The translations under genes were made by a program, and so were the position numbers. Below, in pieces: positions 17,511 through 24,905 of a DNA stretch of 64,000 nucleotides. Origin of the DNA: Heyndrickxia sporothermodurans (lineage in GTDB: Bacteria > Bacillota > Bacilli > Bacillales > Bacillaceae_C); assembly GCA_016756695.1 (NCBI GenBank), contig CP066701.1, positions 2,198,001 through 2,262,000 on the forward strand. The letters are read 5' to 3'. The notes under the pieces are model-generated. The model was not told the DNA's origin. It searched no databases and saw only the letters and a program-made list of their open reading frames with translations. Within the stretch, counting starts at the first letter, position 1. Every line of letters starts with the position of its first letter.

Positions 17511-19095
17511 ATGATTATTAATCACAATATCGCTGCACTTAACACTCATCGTCAGGTGAGCACTGCATCAACAGCACAATCTAAATCAATGGAGAAATTA
17601 TCTTCTGGTCTTCGTATTAACCGTGCTGGAGACGATGCAGCTGGTCTTGCTATCTCTGAAAAAATGCGTGGACAAATTCGTGGATTAGACATGGCTGCTA
17701 AGAACTCACAAGATGGTATTTCTTTAATTCAAACTGCTGAAGGTGCTTTAAATGAAACTCATGACATCCTTCAACGTATGCGTGAACTAGCAGTTCAAGC
17801 TGGTAACGATACAAATACTGAGTCTGACCGTAAAGAAATACAAAAAGAAATTAACCAAATGACATCTGAGATTAACCGTATCGGTAATACAACTGAGTTT
17901 AACACTCAAAAATTATTGAATGGTGATAAAGATGGTGCAGCGGTTGAAGGTGTAACAGCGGTTGCTGGTGAATATAAGGTAACTGTGGGAACAAGTAATA
18001 TCGTAATTGACGGTGAAACTTTTACTTATGATGCAGCAGGTGATGGTACTGGTGGTAAATTTAAAGATGCTGCTTCACTTGCAACTGCAATTGGTAATAA
18101 TGCAAATTTAAAAGATAAATACACTGCTAGTGATGACTCTGGCGCTTTGAAGTTAGTTCAAAAAACAGGTGAAGAAACTGCAACTGCACCTACTGTTACA
18201 GGTGGAACACTTTCTACAACTAAAGCTGGCGTAGATAAAGTAGATGCTGTAGCAGCAGACCCAACAAAGAGCCTTAAATTCCAAATTGGTGCTAATGAAA
18301 ATCAAAGTTTAACTTTAGATATTTCTGATATGAGAGCAGAAGCACTTGGATTAACATCAACTGGAACTGGGGCGGACCGAGGGGTTACAGATGGTACAAG
18401 CAGTACTATTACAGAACAAGCTCTTAGCGTTTTAACACATGATGATGCGGCTGCAACTGTTACAACTATTCAAGCAGCAATCGATAAAGTATCAGCTGAA
18501 CGTTCTAAACTTGGTGCTAACCAAAATCGTTTAGAGCACACAATCAACAACTTGAACACATCATCTGAAAACTTAACTGCTGCGGAATCTGGTATCCGTG
18601 ACGTAGACATGGCGAAAGAAATGATGAACCAAACGAAGAATTCTATTCTTTCTCAAGCAGCACAAGCAATGTTGGCTCAATCCAATCAAATGTCTCAAGG
18701 AGTGTTACAACTCTTGAGATAATTGATTGAAGGGCGTCTAGCTTGGTAACGAGCTAGAGGATAACTGGGTGAATTGCTGGAACTTCCTAAAGCTTCATCA
18801 ACCACAACGTAACTAGAAACGGTCAGCGTGAAGGTTTGAAAATGATGAGGATGGTACAATGGATAATCAGCAGCCAAGCTCCTGTGAGGAAACTCTGGAG
18901 AAGGTTCAACGACTAGAGAAGTACGGTCTAAGGCAAAAGCTATGACTATGAATCTCGTAGGGCAGCAAAAGCTGTTCGAAGTGCCCAGCTCCATGAAAAA
19001 CATGGATGAAGATATAGTCTATTCTGTGACCGAAAGGCATAGCGGCAAAGCAAGCCAACCAACAACCACAAGGAGTTTTACAACTTCTTCGTTAA
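17511..19095 (+). CDS. hag: Flagellin Hag (expressed copy), interrupted by a group I intron
   Basis: The main filament protein. ATG 17511 follows AAGGAGGAAATTATA. The N-terminus MIINHNIAALNTHRQ is complete, followed by SSGLRINRAGDDAAGLAISEKMRGQIRGL, a short variable domain (about residues 150-290) and the D1/D0 C-terminus. Unspliced reading stops at 18720-18722 (403 aa, ending QMSQGVLQLLR). The intron then intervenes and a 3' exon at about 19051-19095 encodes QANQQPQGVLQLLR plus stop. Splicing at 18695/19051 keeps frame. The first 13 codons and promoter appear chromosomal; codon 14 onward is inferred to belong to element A, joined at TCGTCAG (17549-17555). Confidence 0.9.
18696..19050 (+). 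ncRNA. Group I intron in hag (~355 nt, no internal ORF)
   Basis: The four conserved core elements occur in order: P (GAATTGCTGG, 18771), Q (GGATAATCAGCAGCCAAG, 18861), R (GGTTCAACGACTAGAG, 18903) and S (GAAGATATAGTCT, 19008). R and S give P7 (GACTA/TAGTC). The guide GGGCGT (18732-18737) pairs with exon AUGUCU (18690-18695) including the U-G pair at the splice site. A P9-like hairpin with a GAAA loop (19025-19042) precedes the terminal G at 19050. The first 27 intron bases encode QGVLQLLR plus stop. The 3' boundary is the least certain point. Confidence 0.85.
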
Positions 19096-19112
19096 TTTTA
19101 GATTATTTGAAA

Positions 19113-19146
19113 GGGACTCTAGTGCACATACTAGGGTCTCTTTTTC
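19113..19146 (+). terminator. Terminator after the hag 3' exon
   Basis: GGGACTCTAGT / ACTAGGGTCTC stem and a T run. The same terminator follows the second flagellin body (31223-31252), but not the third. Confidence 0.8.
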
Positions 19147-19203
19147 TCTATTTGAAACAATTGATAATTAAAGATATTATGATAATCAAAAACAGGAGGA
19201 CTT

Positions 19204-19821
19204 ATGAATATTCCAATTGCAAAAATAAATCAATTAACTTATTTAGAGGTCATTGATAAAATTATTGAACTGAATAAACATGCGAGAGATTTTTGGTCAG
19301 ACGCATTAGGATGGGCACCAATTGAAGCATCAAATTTATTAAGTAAATCAAGATTGGATTGGCAAGTTTCGCTGTCGTATTCAATGAAGAAATGGAATGA
19401 ATGCTCTTGTCCTGAAGCAGAAAGTGGAGATTTAATACTTGCTTGGGCGAATCTGGGTACTTTAGTAGAAGGAACTATAAAGCTATTTCTTTCTGTATAT
19501 TTAAATGATTATCTGGATGATTCCACGAATTATAAAGATAGAAAAGGGGATATTTTGCAACCTGACGAAATTTCATTTGATAAACTACGGCAATACTTTA
19601 GGAATAAAATTTGGAAGAATAGCGTTTCAGCTTCAGAATTTGATGATTGGGTCTTATTAATGCAACAAAGAAGAAATGCAATACACGCTTTTAAAAGTAG
19701 AGAAATAGACACCTTCGATGATTTTAAATCACATACCAAGAAATATCTTGCTTTTTTAATGTATCATCTAGATAGACTACCTTACCCAGACGACCAATAT
19801 GGTCCAGATTTATATCTTTAA
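19204..19821 (+). CDS. HEPN-like hypothetical protein (element A cargo)
   Basis: A 205-aa protein without close relatives that I can name. The segment LLMQQRRNAIHAF gives an R-x4-H motif (R156, H161) in a helical context, as in HEPN RNases, and the preceding GTLVEGTIKLFLSVYL helix fits the same fold. HEPN proteins are often toxins or defence effectors. There is no obvious partner antitoxin. It occupies the variable slot that in element B holds a different gene pair, which supports a cargo role. RBS GGAGG is upstream. Confidence 0.5.
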   Translation: MNIPIAKINQLTYLEVIDKIIELNKHARDFWSDALGWAPIEASNLLSKSRLDWQVSLSYSMKKWNECSCPEAESGDLILAWANLGTLVEGTIKLFLSVYLNDYLDDSTNYKDRKGDILQPDEISFDKLRQYFRNKIWKNSVSASEFDDWVLLMQQRRNAIHAFKSREIDTFDDFKSHTKKYLAFLMYHLDRLPYPDDQYGPDLYL

Positions 19822-19919
19822 TATACGATGATTTGCTCTGTATATAATAAAAGCTTGAATGCTAAAGTTATAAAAAACAAAATAAGAATATATTATTATC
19901 ATGTTTAAGTTTATCTAAT

Positions 19920-19955
19920 AGCTCTAATTCCTTTCGGGGAATTAGAGCTATTTCT
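19920..19955 (+). terminator. Terminator conserved in both elements
   Basis: AGCTCTAATTCC / GGGAATTAGAGCT stem with a T-rich tail; the counterpart in element B is at 32903-32940. It separates the cargo slot from the backbone genes. Confidence 0.7.
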
Positions 19956-19976
19956 ATTTTTAGAGGAGGAAAAATC

Positions 19977-20489
19977 ATGAATCAATATGAAATGAAATCT
20001 ATCAAACAATTGGAGCTTTTTGAAAAAGGGGTGAAAATGAAAAATCAATCTGCAAAACGTGTGAACATTGTTAGCCTAAAGCTAGTAAAGGAATCAAGCA
20101 TGCTTTACAAGAATCGTTGTGTACGAAGCCCAGAGGATGGTTATCAATTGTTGAAGCAGTTCTTAGGGGAAGTGGATAGGGAGTACTTTGTTGTGATTTG
20201 TTTGGACACAAAGAATCAGCCAACAGCGATTAACATTTGTCACATTGGAAGCTTAAACGCAAGCATAGTACATCCAAGGGAGTGCTTCAAGCCTGCCATT
20301 TTGAGTAATGCTGCATCAATCCTTGTTGGGCACAACCATCCCAGTGGGAAAAGTGCTGAAAGTAGAGAGGACGTGGAGGTTACTAAAAGATTGGTAGAAG
20401 CAGGTAAAATCATTGGTATAGACGTTCTTGACCATATCGTGCTAGGCGATGGAGAGTACGTTTCACTAAAAGAAAAAGGTTACATTTGA
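19977..20489 (+). CDS. RadC-like JAB/MPN domain protein
   Basis: A 170-aa RadC-type domain lacking the usual N-terminal HhH region of chromosomal RadC. The JAMM metal motif is intact: H119 and H121 in GHNHPSGKSAESREDVEV with D132. Such short RadC proteins are common on integrative elements and plasmids; their role is unknown. It is present in element A only; in element B the corresponding place is empty. Its stop lies 14 nt before the next gene. Confidence 0.85.
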   Translation: MNQYEMKSIKQLELFEKGVKMKNQSAKRVNIVSLKLVKESSMLYKNRCVRSPEDGYQLLKQFLGEVDREYFVVICLDTKNQPTAINICHIGSLNASIVHPRECFKPAILSNAASILVGHNHPSGKSAESREDVEVTKRLVEAGKIIGIDVLDHIVLGDGEYVSLKEKGYI

Positions 20490-20503
20490 AAGGGGAAGAA
20501 AAG

Positions 20504-20806
20504 ATGATGCACTTAGACTGGTTTGTAGGAACAATGAAAAAGACATTTAACATTGAAGTTAAGAAAGAGGATATAGGCTATGAAGCCCATGATTTCTATC
20601 ATGAAGAGATAGATGATTTGCTCATTCCTGCTGAACACTTAGTAAAACTACCCAATCCACTGCTCATTGAAACAATTTCGTATATAGATGATAAGGGATA
20701 CGAGTGGATTGCTGGTTATGTACTTGAAGAGGAAACGAGAATAAAGCTGTACGAAGTATGGATAAAAAATGGTGAGCAAATTGCTTATGAGATGTACATC
20801 GAATAA
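20504..20806 (+). CDS. Small conserved element protein (DUF, ~100 aa)
   Basis: A 100-aa acidic protein, about 88% identical to the protein at 32962 in element B. Shared segments are LDWFVGTMKKTFNIEVK, GYEAHDFYHEEIDDLLIP and KGYEWIAGYVL. I do not recognise a family. ATG 20504 (or the next codon, also ATG) follows GGGGAAGAAAAG. It is the last gene before the conserved noncoding block that precedes recombinase I. Confidence 0.65.
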   Translation: MMHLDWFVGTMKKTFNIEVKKEDIGYEAHDFYHEEIDDLLIPAEHLVKLPNPLLIETISYIDDKGYEWIAGYVLEEETRIKLYEVWIKNGEQIAYEMYIE

Positions 20807-20811
20807 GTTAA

Positions 20812-21050
20812 TTTCAAGTGGGATTCACGACATTTCTTTCTGCAATCTCACGTCAAAACTAAAATGACTTGAATCATGTTTAACAGAAAGGATGAGCGGC
20901 AAGGGAATGGAATGATTTGCGTATGAAAAAACTGCCGACATTATTATATAACTGTCGTGAGCTGGCTAGGAAAGGAACTTGGAAATGAATACAAAGAAAA
21001 CATAAAAGGCTATTGGTGTATAAAAACGTACATCAATAGCCTTTTTTCAT
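20812..21050 (+). promoter_or_regulatory. Conserved noncoding block and terminator hairpin ahead of recombinase I
   Basis: About 190 nt of noncoding DNA is conserved with element B (33265-33445), including GACGACATTTCTTTCTGCAA-type and CTGCCGACATTATTATATAA-type stretches, the latter able to fold as CGACA/TGTCG. It ends in a strong hairpin AAAGGCTATTGGTGT / ACATCAATAGCCTTTTTT just before the recombinase RBS. This could be an attenuator or a small RNA with its terminator. Confidence 0.5.
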
Positions 21051-21069
21051 TCTGGGAGGTGAATCATTC

Positions 21070-21939
21070 TTGGAAATTGAAGAATTTGCAAAGTGGCTTT
21101 TTACAGAGGGAAAAGCAGCCAAAACAATTGAGTCCTATGTGAACGACGTCAAAGGATTCCAATCATATTTACAGGAGAAGTTGAACGATGTTCCAATCCT
21201 ATCACGCTTCTCATTTGTCAGATACAAGGAACATTTGATGAAGGAGGACTATGCCATTTCCACCATCAACAAAAAGATTAATAGTCTAAAAGTCTACAAC
21301 GACTTTCTAAGAACCAAAGGACACCTAAGCGAGTCATTCATACAATTGAAGCGGGATAGAATAAAAATTGCCGCTGGAAGTGAGGACAATGTAGATGCCC
21401 TTACGGATGAACAAGTGGAAGAATTGCTTTTCTATGTTGAAAACAGAAGCAAGGTTAGAACTCGTAACAAGCTGATTGTATATTTGCTGCTCTATACGGG
21501 TGTAAGGGTTAGCGAATTGATTGGAATCAAAATTGTAGACATTGACTTCCTAATGAATCAATTGGCGGTGATTGGGAAAGGCGGAAAGAGACGTGAAATC
21601 GGGCTTAGACAGGATGTGCTCCAATTAGTAAGGGACTATATGAAGGAAGAGCGTTCTGAGTCTAATTTCAGCTATAGCGACTATTTGTTAGTAAGTCAGA
21701 GGGCAGAAAAAATGCATCGGGATGCAGTGCGGGATTGGCTAGCGAAGATTTCAAAGGAACTAGGGTTCAAACTGCATCCTCATTTGTTCCGCCATACGTT
21801 TTGTACAAGACTGCTGAAAAAGGGTGTAGACCTTACGACTGTAAGCAAGCTTGCAGGACATTCCACTGTGAATATGACGGCAAGGTTCTACATCCAAACG
21901 ACTAAGCAAGAAAAGATGGATGCGGTCAATCTATTATAA
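21070..21939 (+). CDS. Tyrosine recombinase I (XerC/D-like)
   Basis: A 289-aa integrase-family recombinase with the SAM-like N-terminal core-binding domain (GKAAKTIESYVNDVKGFQSYL) and a complete catalytic set: R146 (TGVRVSEL), K170/K173 (GKGGKRRE), H238 and R241 (HPHLFRHTF), H264 (LAGHSTVNMT), Y274 (ARFYIQ). The start is TTG 21070 behind GGGAGGTG, immediately after a terminator hairpin. Its element B homologue at 33510 is about 90% identical. Together with recombinase II it is the probable integrase of the element. Confidence 0.92.
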   Translation: MEIEEFAKWLFTEGKAAKTIESYVNDVKGFQSYLQEKLNDVPILSRFSFVRYKEHLMKEDYAISTINKKINSLKVYNDFLRTKGHLSESFIQLKRDRIKIAAGSEDNVDALTDEQVEELLFYVENRSKVRTRNKLIVYLLLYTGVRVSELIGIKIVDIDFLMNQLAVIGKGGKRREIGLRQDVLQLVRDYMKEERSESNFSYSDYLLVSQRAEKMHRDAVRDWLAKISKELGFKLHPHLFRHTFCTRLLKKGVDLTTVSKLAGHSTVNMTARFYIQTTKQEKMDAVNLL

Positions 21940-21957
21940 GAAATGGGGGAAAATAAG

Positions 21958-22050
21958 ATGGATACGAAGCAAATTGTTATCATCAAAAAAGTAATGTGTG
22001 CTATTTTAGCAATCGCTTTGGAAGAATTGTCTAAGAAGAATAGAAGGTAA
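21958..22050 (+). CDS. 30-codon ORF, identical in elements A and B
   Basis: MDTKQIVIIKKVMCAILAIA followed by a charged helix ending KKNRR; RBS GGGGGA lies 8 nt upstream. The 93-nt ORF is base-for-base identical to 34399-34491 although the flanking recombinase genes differ at roughly one base in ten. It is followed by a terminator (AACAAGAA...TTCTTGTTTTTTTT). It sits 18 nt after recombinase I and so could be an excisionase-like or membrane micropeptide; that is a guess. Confidence 0.55.
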   Translation: MDTKQIVIIKKVMCAILAIALEELSKKNRR

Positions 22051-22530
22051 ACAAGGAGCAATTTATTTTTCCTGAATGAACAAGAATCTATAGTAGGTTC
22101 TTGTTTTTTTTGCATTCCTTTTGAACCCTAGCGAAGAATCAGTAGTGAAAGTAGGGACGCTGTTGATGCTACTGACGCTACATTAGGTGATTATAGGTTG
22201 CAAATTATTGTATGGCTATTTATAGTTGCTTCTTAAATGTGTCCAAAATGTGTCAGTCGGGGTTGCTTAGTCTCTTAGTCTATACGACTGAAAGATTAAT
22301 AGTGAGTTTCTTTGAAAGAGAAAAACTTAAAAATCATGATTGGGAAATCAAATATTTCAAACGGGCGGGCTTAGTGACCAAGCACAAACGTCTGAGAAAA
22401 AAATTTTTTGATACGTCTCAAACCCTTGGTAAATAAGGATTTTGTCGATTTGTGTTATTTTTTTAGATATTTTAATATGTTCCTTGTAACCAGGACAACA
22501 AAAAATAATTCGACAAAAAATAAAGTTTAT
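22051..22530 (+). other. Noncoding region ahead of the SSB-primase genes, candidate origin
   Basis: No credible gene. It starts with a terminator, then contains CTACTGACGCTAC at 22169-22181 and AAACGTCTGAGA at 22386-22397. The equivalent region of element B keeps these motifs at similar positions. Its place directly ahead of replication-type genes suggests an origin or operator; IS110 copy 2 has inserted at its 3' edge. Confidence 0.35.
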
Positions 22531-24312
22531 TAGGAGCATTCCTGTTAGAAGGATTTTCGGGGACTTGAACAAAAAGAGCCCTCTTGGTATGATGCGGGGT
22601 GTCAAATCGTCGATGAATTGACCCCTAATTTGTTAACCAAGGAGGACTCCATAATGGATTTTAAACAAAATCAGAAAATTAATCAAGTCACCGAAAAAAC
22701 ACTCGTTGTAGGGATCGATATCGCAAAGCGGACACATTACGCTTGCTTTGTAGACGATCGTGGCCGGGTGCTCCAAAAGTCTTTCTCAGTTTATCAATCT
22801 AATAACGGCTTTGAGTATTTATATCAACGTATTTTGACTGAAATGAAAGAAAGCGAAAAGACAGAAGTCATTGTCGGGATTGAACCTACTGGCCATTACT
22901 GGCTAAATTTAGCCTATTTCCTTGAAGAACGAGGCATTTCCTTAGTCATGACGAATCCGATGCATGTCAAACGGTCAAAAGAGTTGGATGACAATCTGCC
23001 AACCAAACATGACCGTAAAGATGCACTGGTAATCGCTCGTCTTGTAAAGGATGGACGCTTTAGTTATCCGCGAATCCTCAAAGGGATGGAAGCTGAACTT
23101 CGTGCTGGTTCTACATTCCGTAGTAAATTGACTGAGGAGCTAGGAGCCGTCAAAAACATGATAATTCGCTGGTTAGATCGCTATTTTCCAGAGTTCGTTC
23201 AAGTATTTCCGTCATTCGGAAAAATGGCTATGGCCGCACTTGAATGCACTCCATTTCCAAGTGATCTTCACCAGAAACACCCGGATGAAGTGTTATCCCT
23301 TTATCGAAAGGTCGAGGGACTAAAATCCCCCCAAAGACCAAAAGCAGTGCGCCTTATCGAAGTCGCAGCTAGCTCTATCGGAGTAACGGAAGGATGTGAG
23401 ATGGCCCGTATTGAAATAGCCACACTTGTCCGCCGTTACCACCAGCTAGAAAAAGATATTGAGGGTATTACGGAGCGCTTAGTTGAGCTTGTAAAAATGT
23501 CAGTAGAATACGAATGGCTGTCAACGGTACCAGGGCTTGGAGATACGACAATCGTTGACCTATTAGCTGAAATCGGAAGTTTTTCACACTACGAAGATCC
23601 ACGCCAACTAATCAAACTCGCGGGATTAACGTTACGTGAAAATTCCTCTGGTATGCACAAAGGGCAAAAACGAATCTCTAAACGGGGTAGAAGAAAGCTA
23701 CGCGCTCTCCTGTTCCGAGTCATGATGCCGATGATCCGCCACAATGAAGCTTTTAGAAAGCTACATGAGTATTACACGAACCGTCAGGTTAATCCTTTAC
23801 GCAAGAAACAATCCATCGTGGTTCTATGCGGTAAACTGTTAAAAGTATTACATGGAATTAGCACTAAGCACAAAGCGTTTGACGCACAGCGAATGATGAG
23901 GGATATTCCAAGTCTCTTAGAGGCAGCTTAAATCCCTACAGCCCCTTAACTAGACCTAGACAACAGGATGACACGGAGAAGCTGGCATTATTTTCACCAT
24001 TCGACCTAGAGTCCCTATAGGAGCTTCGCTAGCCTCTGCCTTATGACTAGACCGAACGAAGGAATGTAGGCACATAGATGCCCAGAGACATGGGAGGGTA
24101 CGTCATCATAAGCTACGCAGAGATCCATTGTGCATCGTATAATTCCCTATCACTACTTTCCATCATTATCCAGTAGTGACCGCGTAGCGTACCTATTTAT
24201 TGGAATAGTTTCACATATTATGAAAATAAAGTTAGGGTCCGTGTCGAAAAATATTTTTTTGACACCCTACCAACGGGTCAAACCGTTGATGTATCAACAT
24301 TTATAGAGGGAG
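22531..24312 (+). mobile_element. IS110-family insertion sequence, copy 2
   Basis: The same 1782-bp unit as 4280-6061, opposite orientation. It lies between the candidate origin region and the SSB-like gene of element A; element B has no insertion there. The ~370-bp downstream noncoding end holds several hairpins (for example AACGG/CCGTT near 24270) and would be the place to look for the bridge RNA. Confidence 0.9.
22654..23931 (+). CDS. IS110-family DEDD transposase (copy 2)
   Basis: Amino-acid identical to the transposase at 4661-5938, with the same DEDD and Ser motifs. RBS AAGGAGG precedes ATG 22654. The identity of the two copies points to recent transposition within this genome. Confidence 0.93.
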   Translation: MDFKQNQKINQVTEKTLVVGIDIAKRTHYACFVDDRGRVLQKSFSVYQSNNGFEYLYQRILTEMKESEKTEVIVGIEPTGHYWLNLAYFLEERGISLVMTNPMHVKRSKELDDNLPTKHDRKDALVIARLVKDGRFSYPRILKGMEAELRAGSTFRSKLTEELGAVKNMIIRWLDRYFPEFVQVFPSFGKMAMAALECTPFPSDLHQKHPDEVLSLYRKVEGLKSPQRPKAVRLIEVAASSIGVTEGCEMARIEIATLVRRYHQLEKDIEGITERLVELVKMSVEYEWLSTVPGLGDTTIVDLLAEIGSFSHYEDPRQLIKLAGLTLRENSSGMHKGQKRISKRGRRKLRALLFRVMMPMIRHNEAFRKLHEYYTNRQVNPLRKKQSIVVLCGKLLKVLHGISTKHKAFDAQRMMRDIPSLLEAA

Positions 24313-24321
24313 TGATATTCA

Positions 24322-24807
24322 ATGAGTAGATGTCAATCAAAATTAGTCCGTCCTACAAACAAGTCAAAAAAGAATCCATTAGGCGATGGAGTACAAGAAG
24401 GAAGAATTGTTTCAGTAGAAGTTAAAGAGTTTGATAGTTTCTATCATGATTCTGGCAAGCGGGTTGCTCTCAACATCAAAGTTGAATTTATTAATCCGAA
24501 TGGTGAATTGGTTTATTTGTACTATGCACCAACCATCACTTGGTCTGAAAAAGGGAGGTTTATGAAAACACTACATGACCTTGATGTTGTTCCAGCGGAA
24601 GGTGAAGAACTAAACACCCAAGTGCTAATCGGCATGAGGGTAACGGCTACTATAGAAAACGTGGAACGCAACAATGTTACTTATAGCAATATTGTCAGAA
24701 TCCAAAAAATAGCAACTAACATACCAGCCAAAGCATTGGATGAAGAAGATAGCGAAATGATGAAGCAATTGTTTGATGTTGATGACATCGACTTTGGCGA
24801 CATGTAA
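24322..24807 (+). CDS. SSB-like protein with acidic tail
   Basis: A 161-aa protein with a beta-rich core (GRIVSVEVKEFDSFYH, then VALNIKVEFINPNGELVYLYYAP, then GMRVTATIENV) suggestive of an OB fold. It ends in an acidic tip, DVDDIDFGDM, comparable to the protein-binding tail of bacterial SSB. The homologue in element B (34978) ends DVDEIDFDGM. The primase-helicase gene follows after a palindrome. Single-strand binding is inferred from shape and context, not from a named family hit. The start ATG 24322 follows GGGAGTG; IS110 copy 2 ends only 9 nt upstream, so its native promoter is probably cut off. Confidence 0.55.
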   Translation: MSRCQSKLVRPTNKSKKNPLGDGVQEGRIVSVEVKEFDSFYHDSGKRVALNIKVEFINPNGELVYLYYAPTITWSEKGRFMKTLHDLDVVPAEGEELNTQVLIGMRVTATIENVERNNVTYSNIVRIQKIATNIPAKALDEEDSEMMKQLFDVDDIDFGDM

Positions 24808-24823
24808 TACCCTAACGAACCAA

Positions 24824-24865
24824 CAGTACCGACTGTAGCGGCAATGGTTGCTATAGTCGGTACTG
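24824..24865 (+). repeat. Long palindrome between SSB-like and primase genes
   Basis: CAGTACCGACTGTAGC (24824-24839) and GCTATAGTCGGTACTG (24850-24865) form a 16-bp stem with one mismatch. It belongs to the GTCAGTAGC/GCTACTGAC family of sites that recurs in both elements. Confidence 0.6.
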
Positions 24866-24905
24866 ACACTACATGAGACAAAACAAAAAAGGAGCCAACA
24901 AAAAA

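Noticed and set aside
18695-19003. Reverse-strand ORF across the hag intron (also seen at 30817-31113)
   Set aside because: Similarity between the two comes from the RNA-level conservation of the introns; no RBS and no protein-like features.
19921-19947. Possible CRISPR-like or iteron hairpin
   Set aside because: A single stem-loop with T tail present once per element; a terminator is sufficient.
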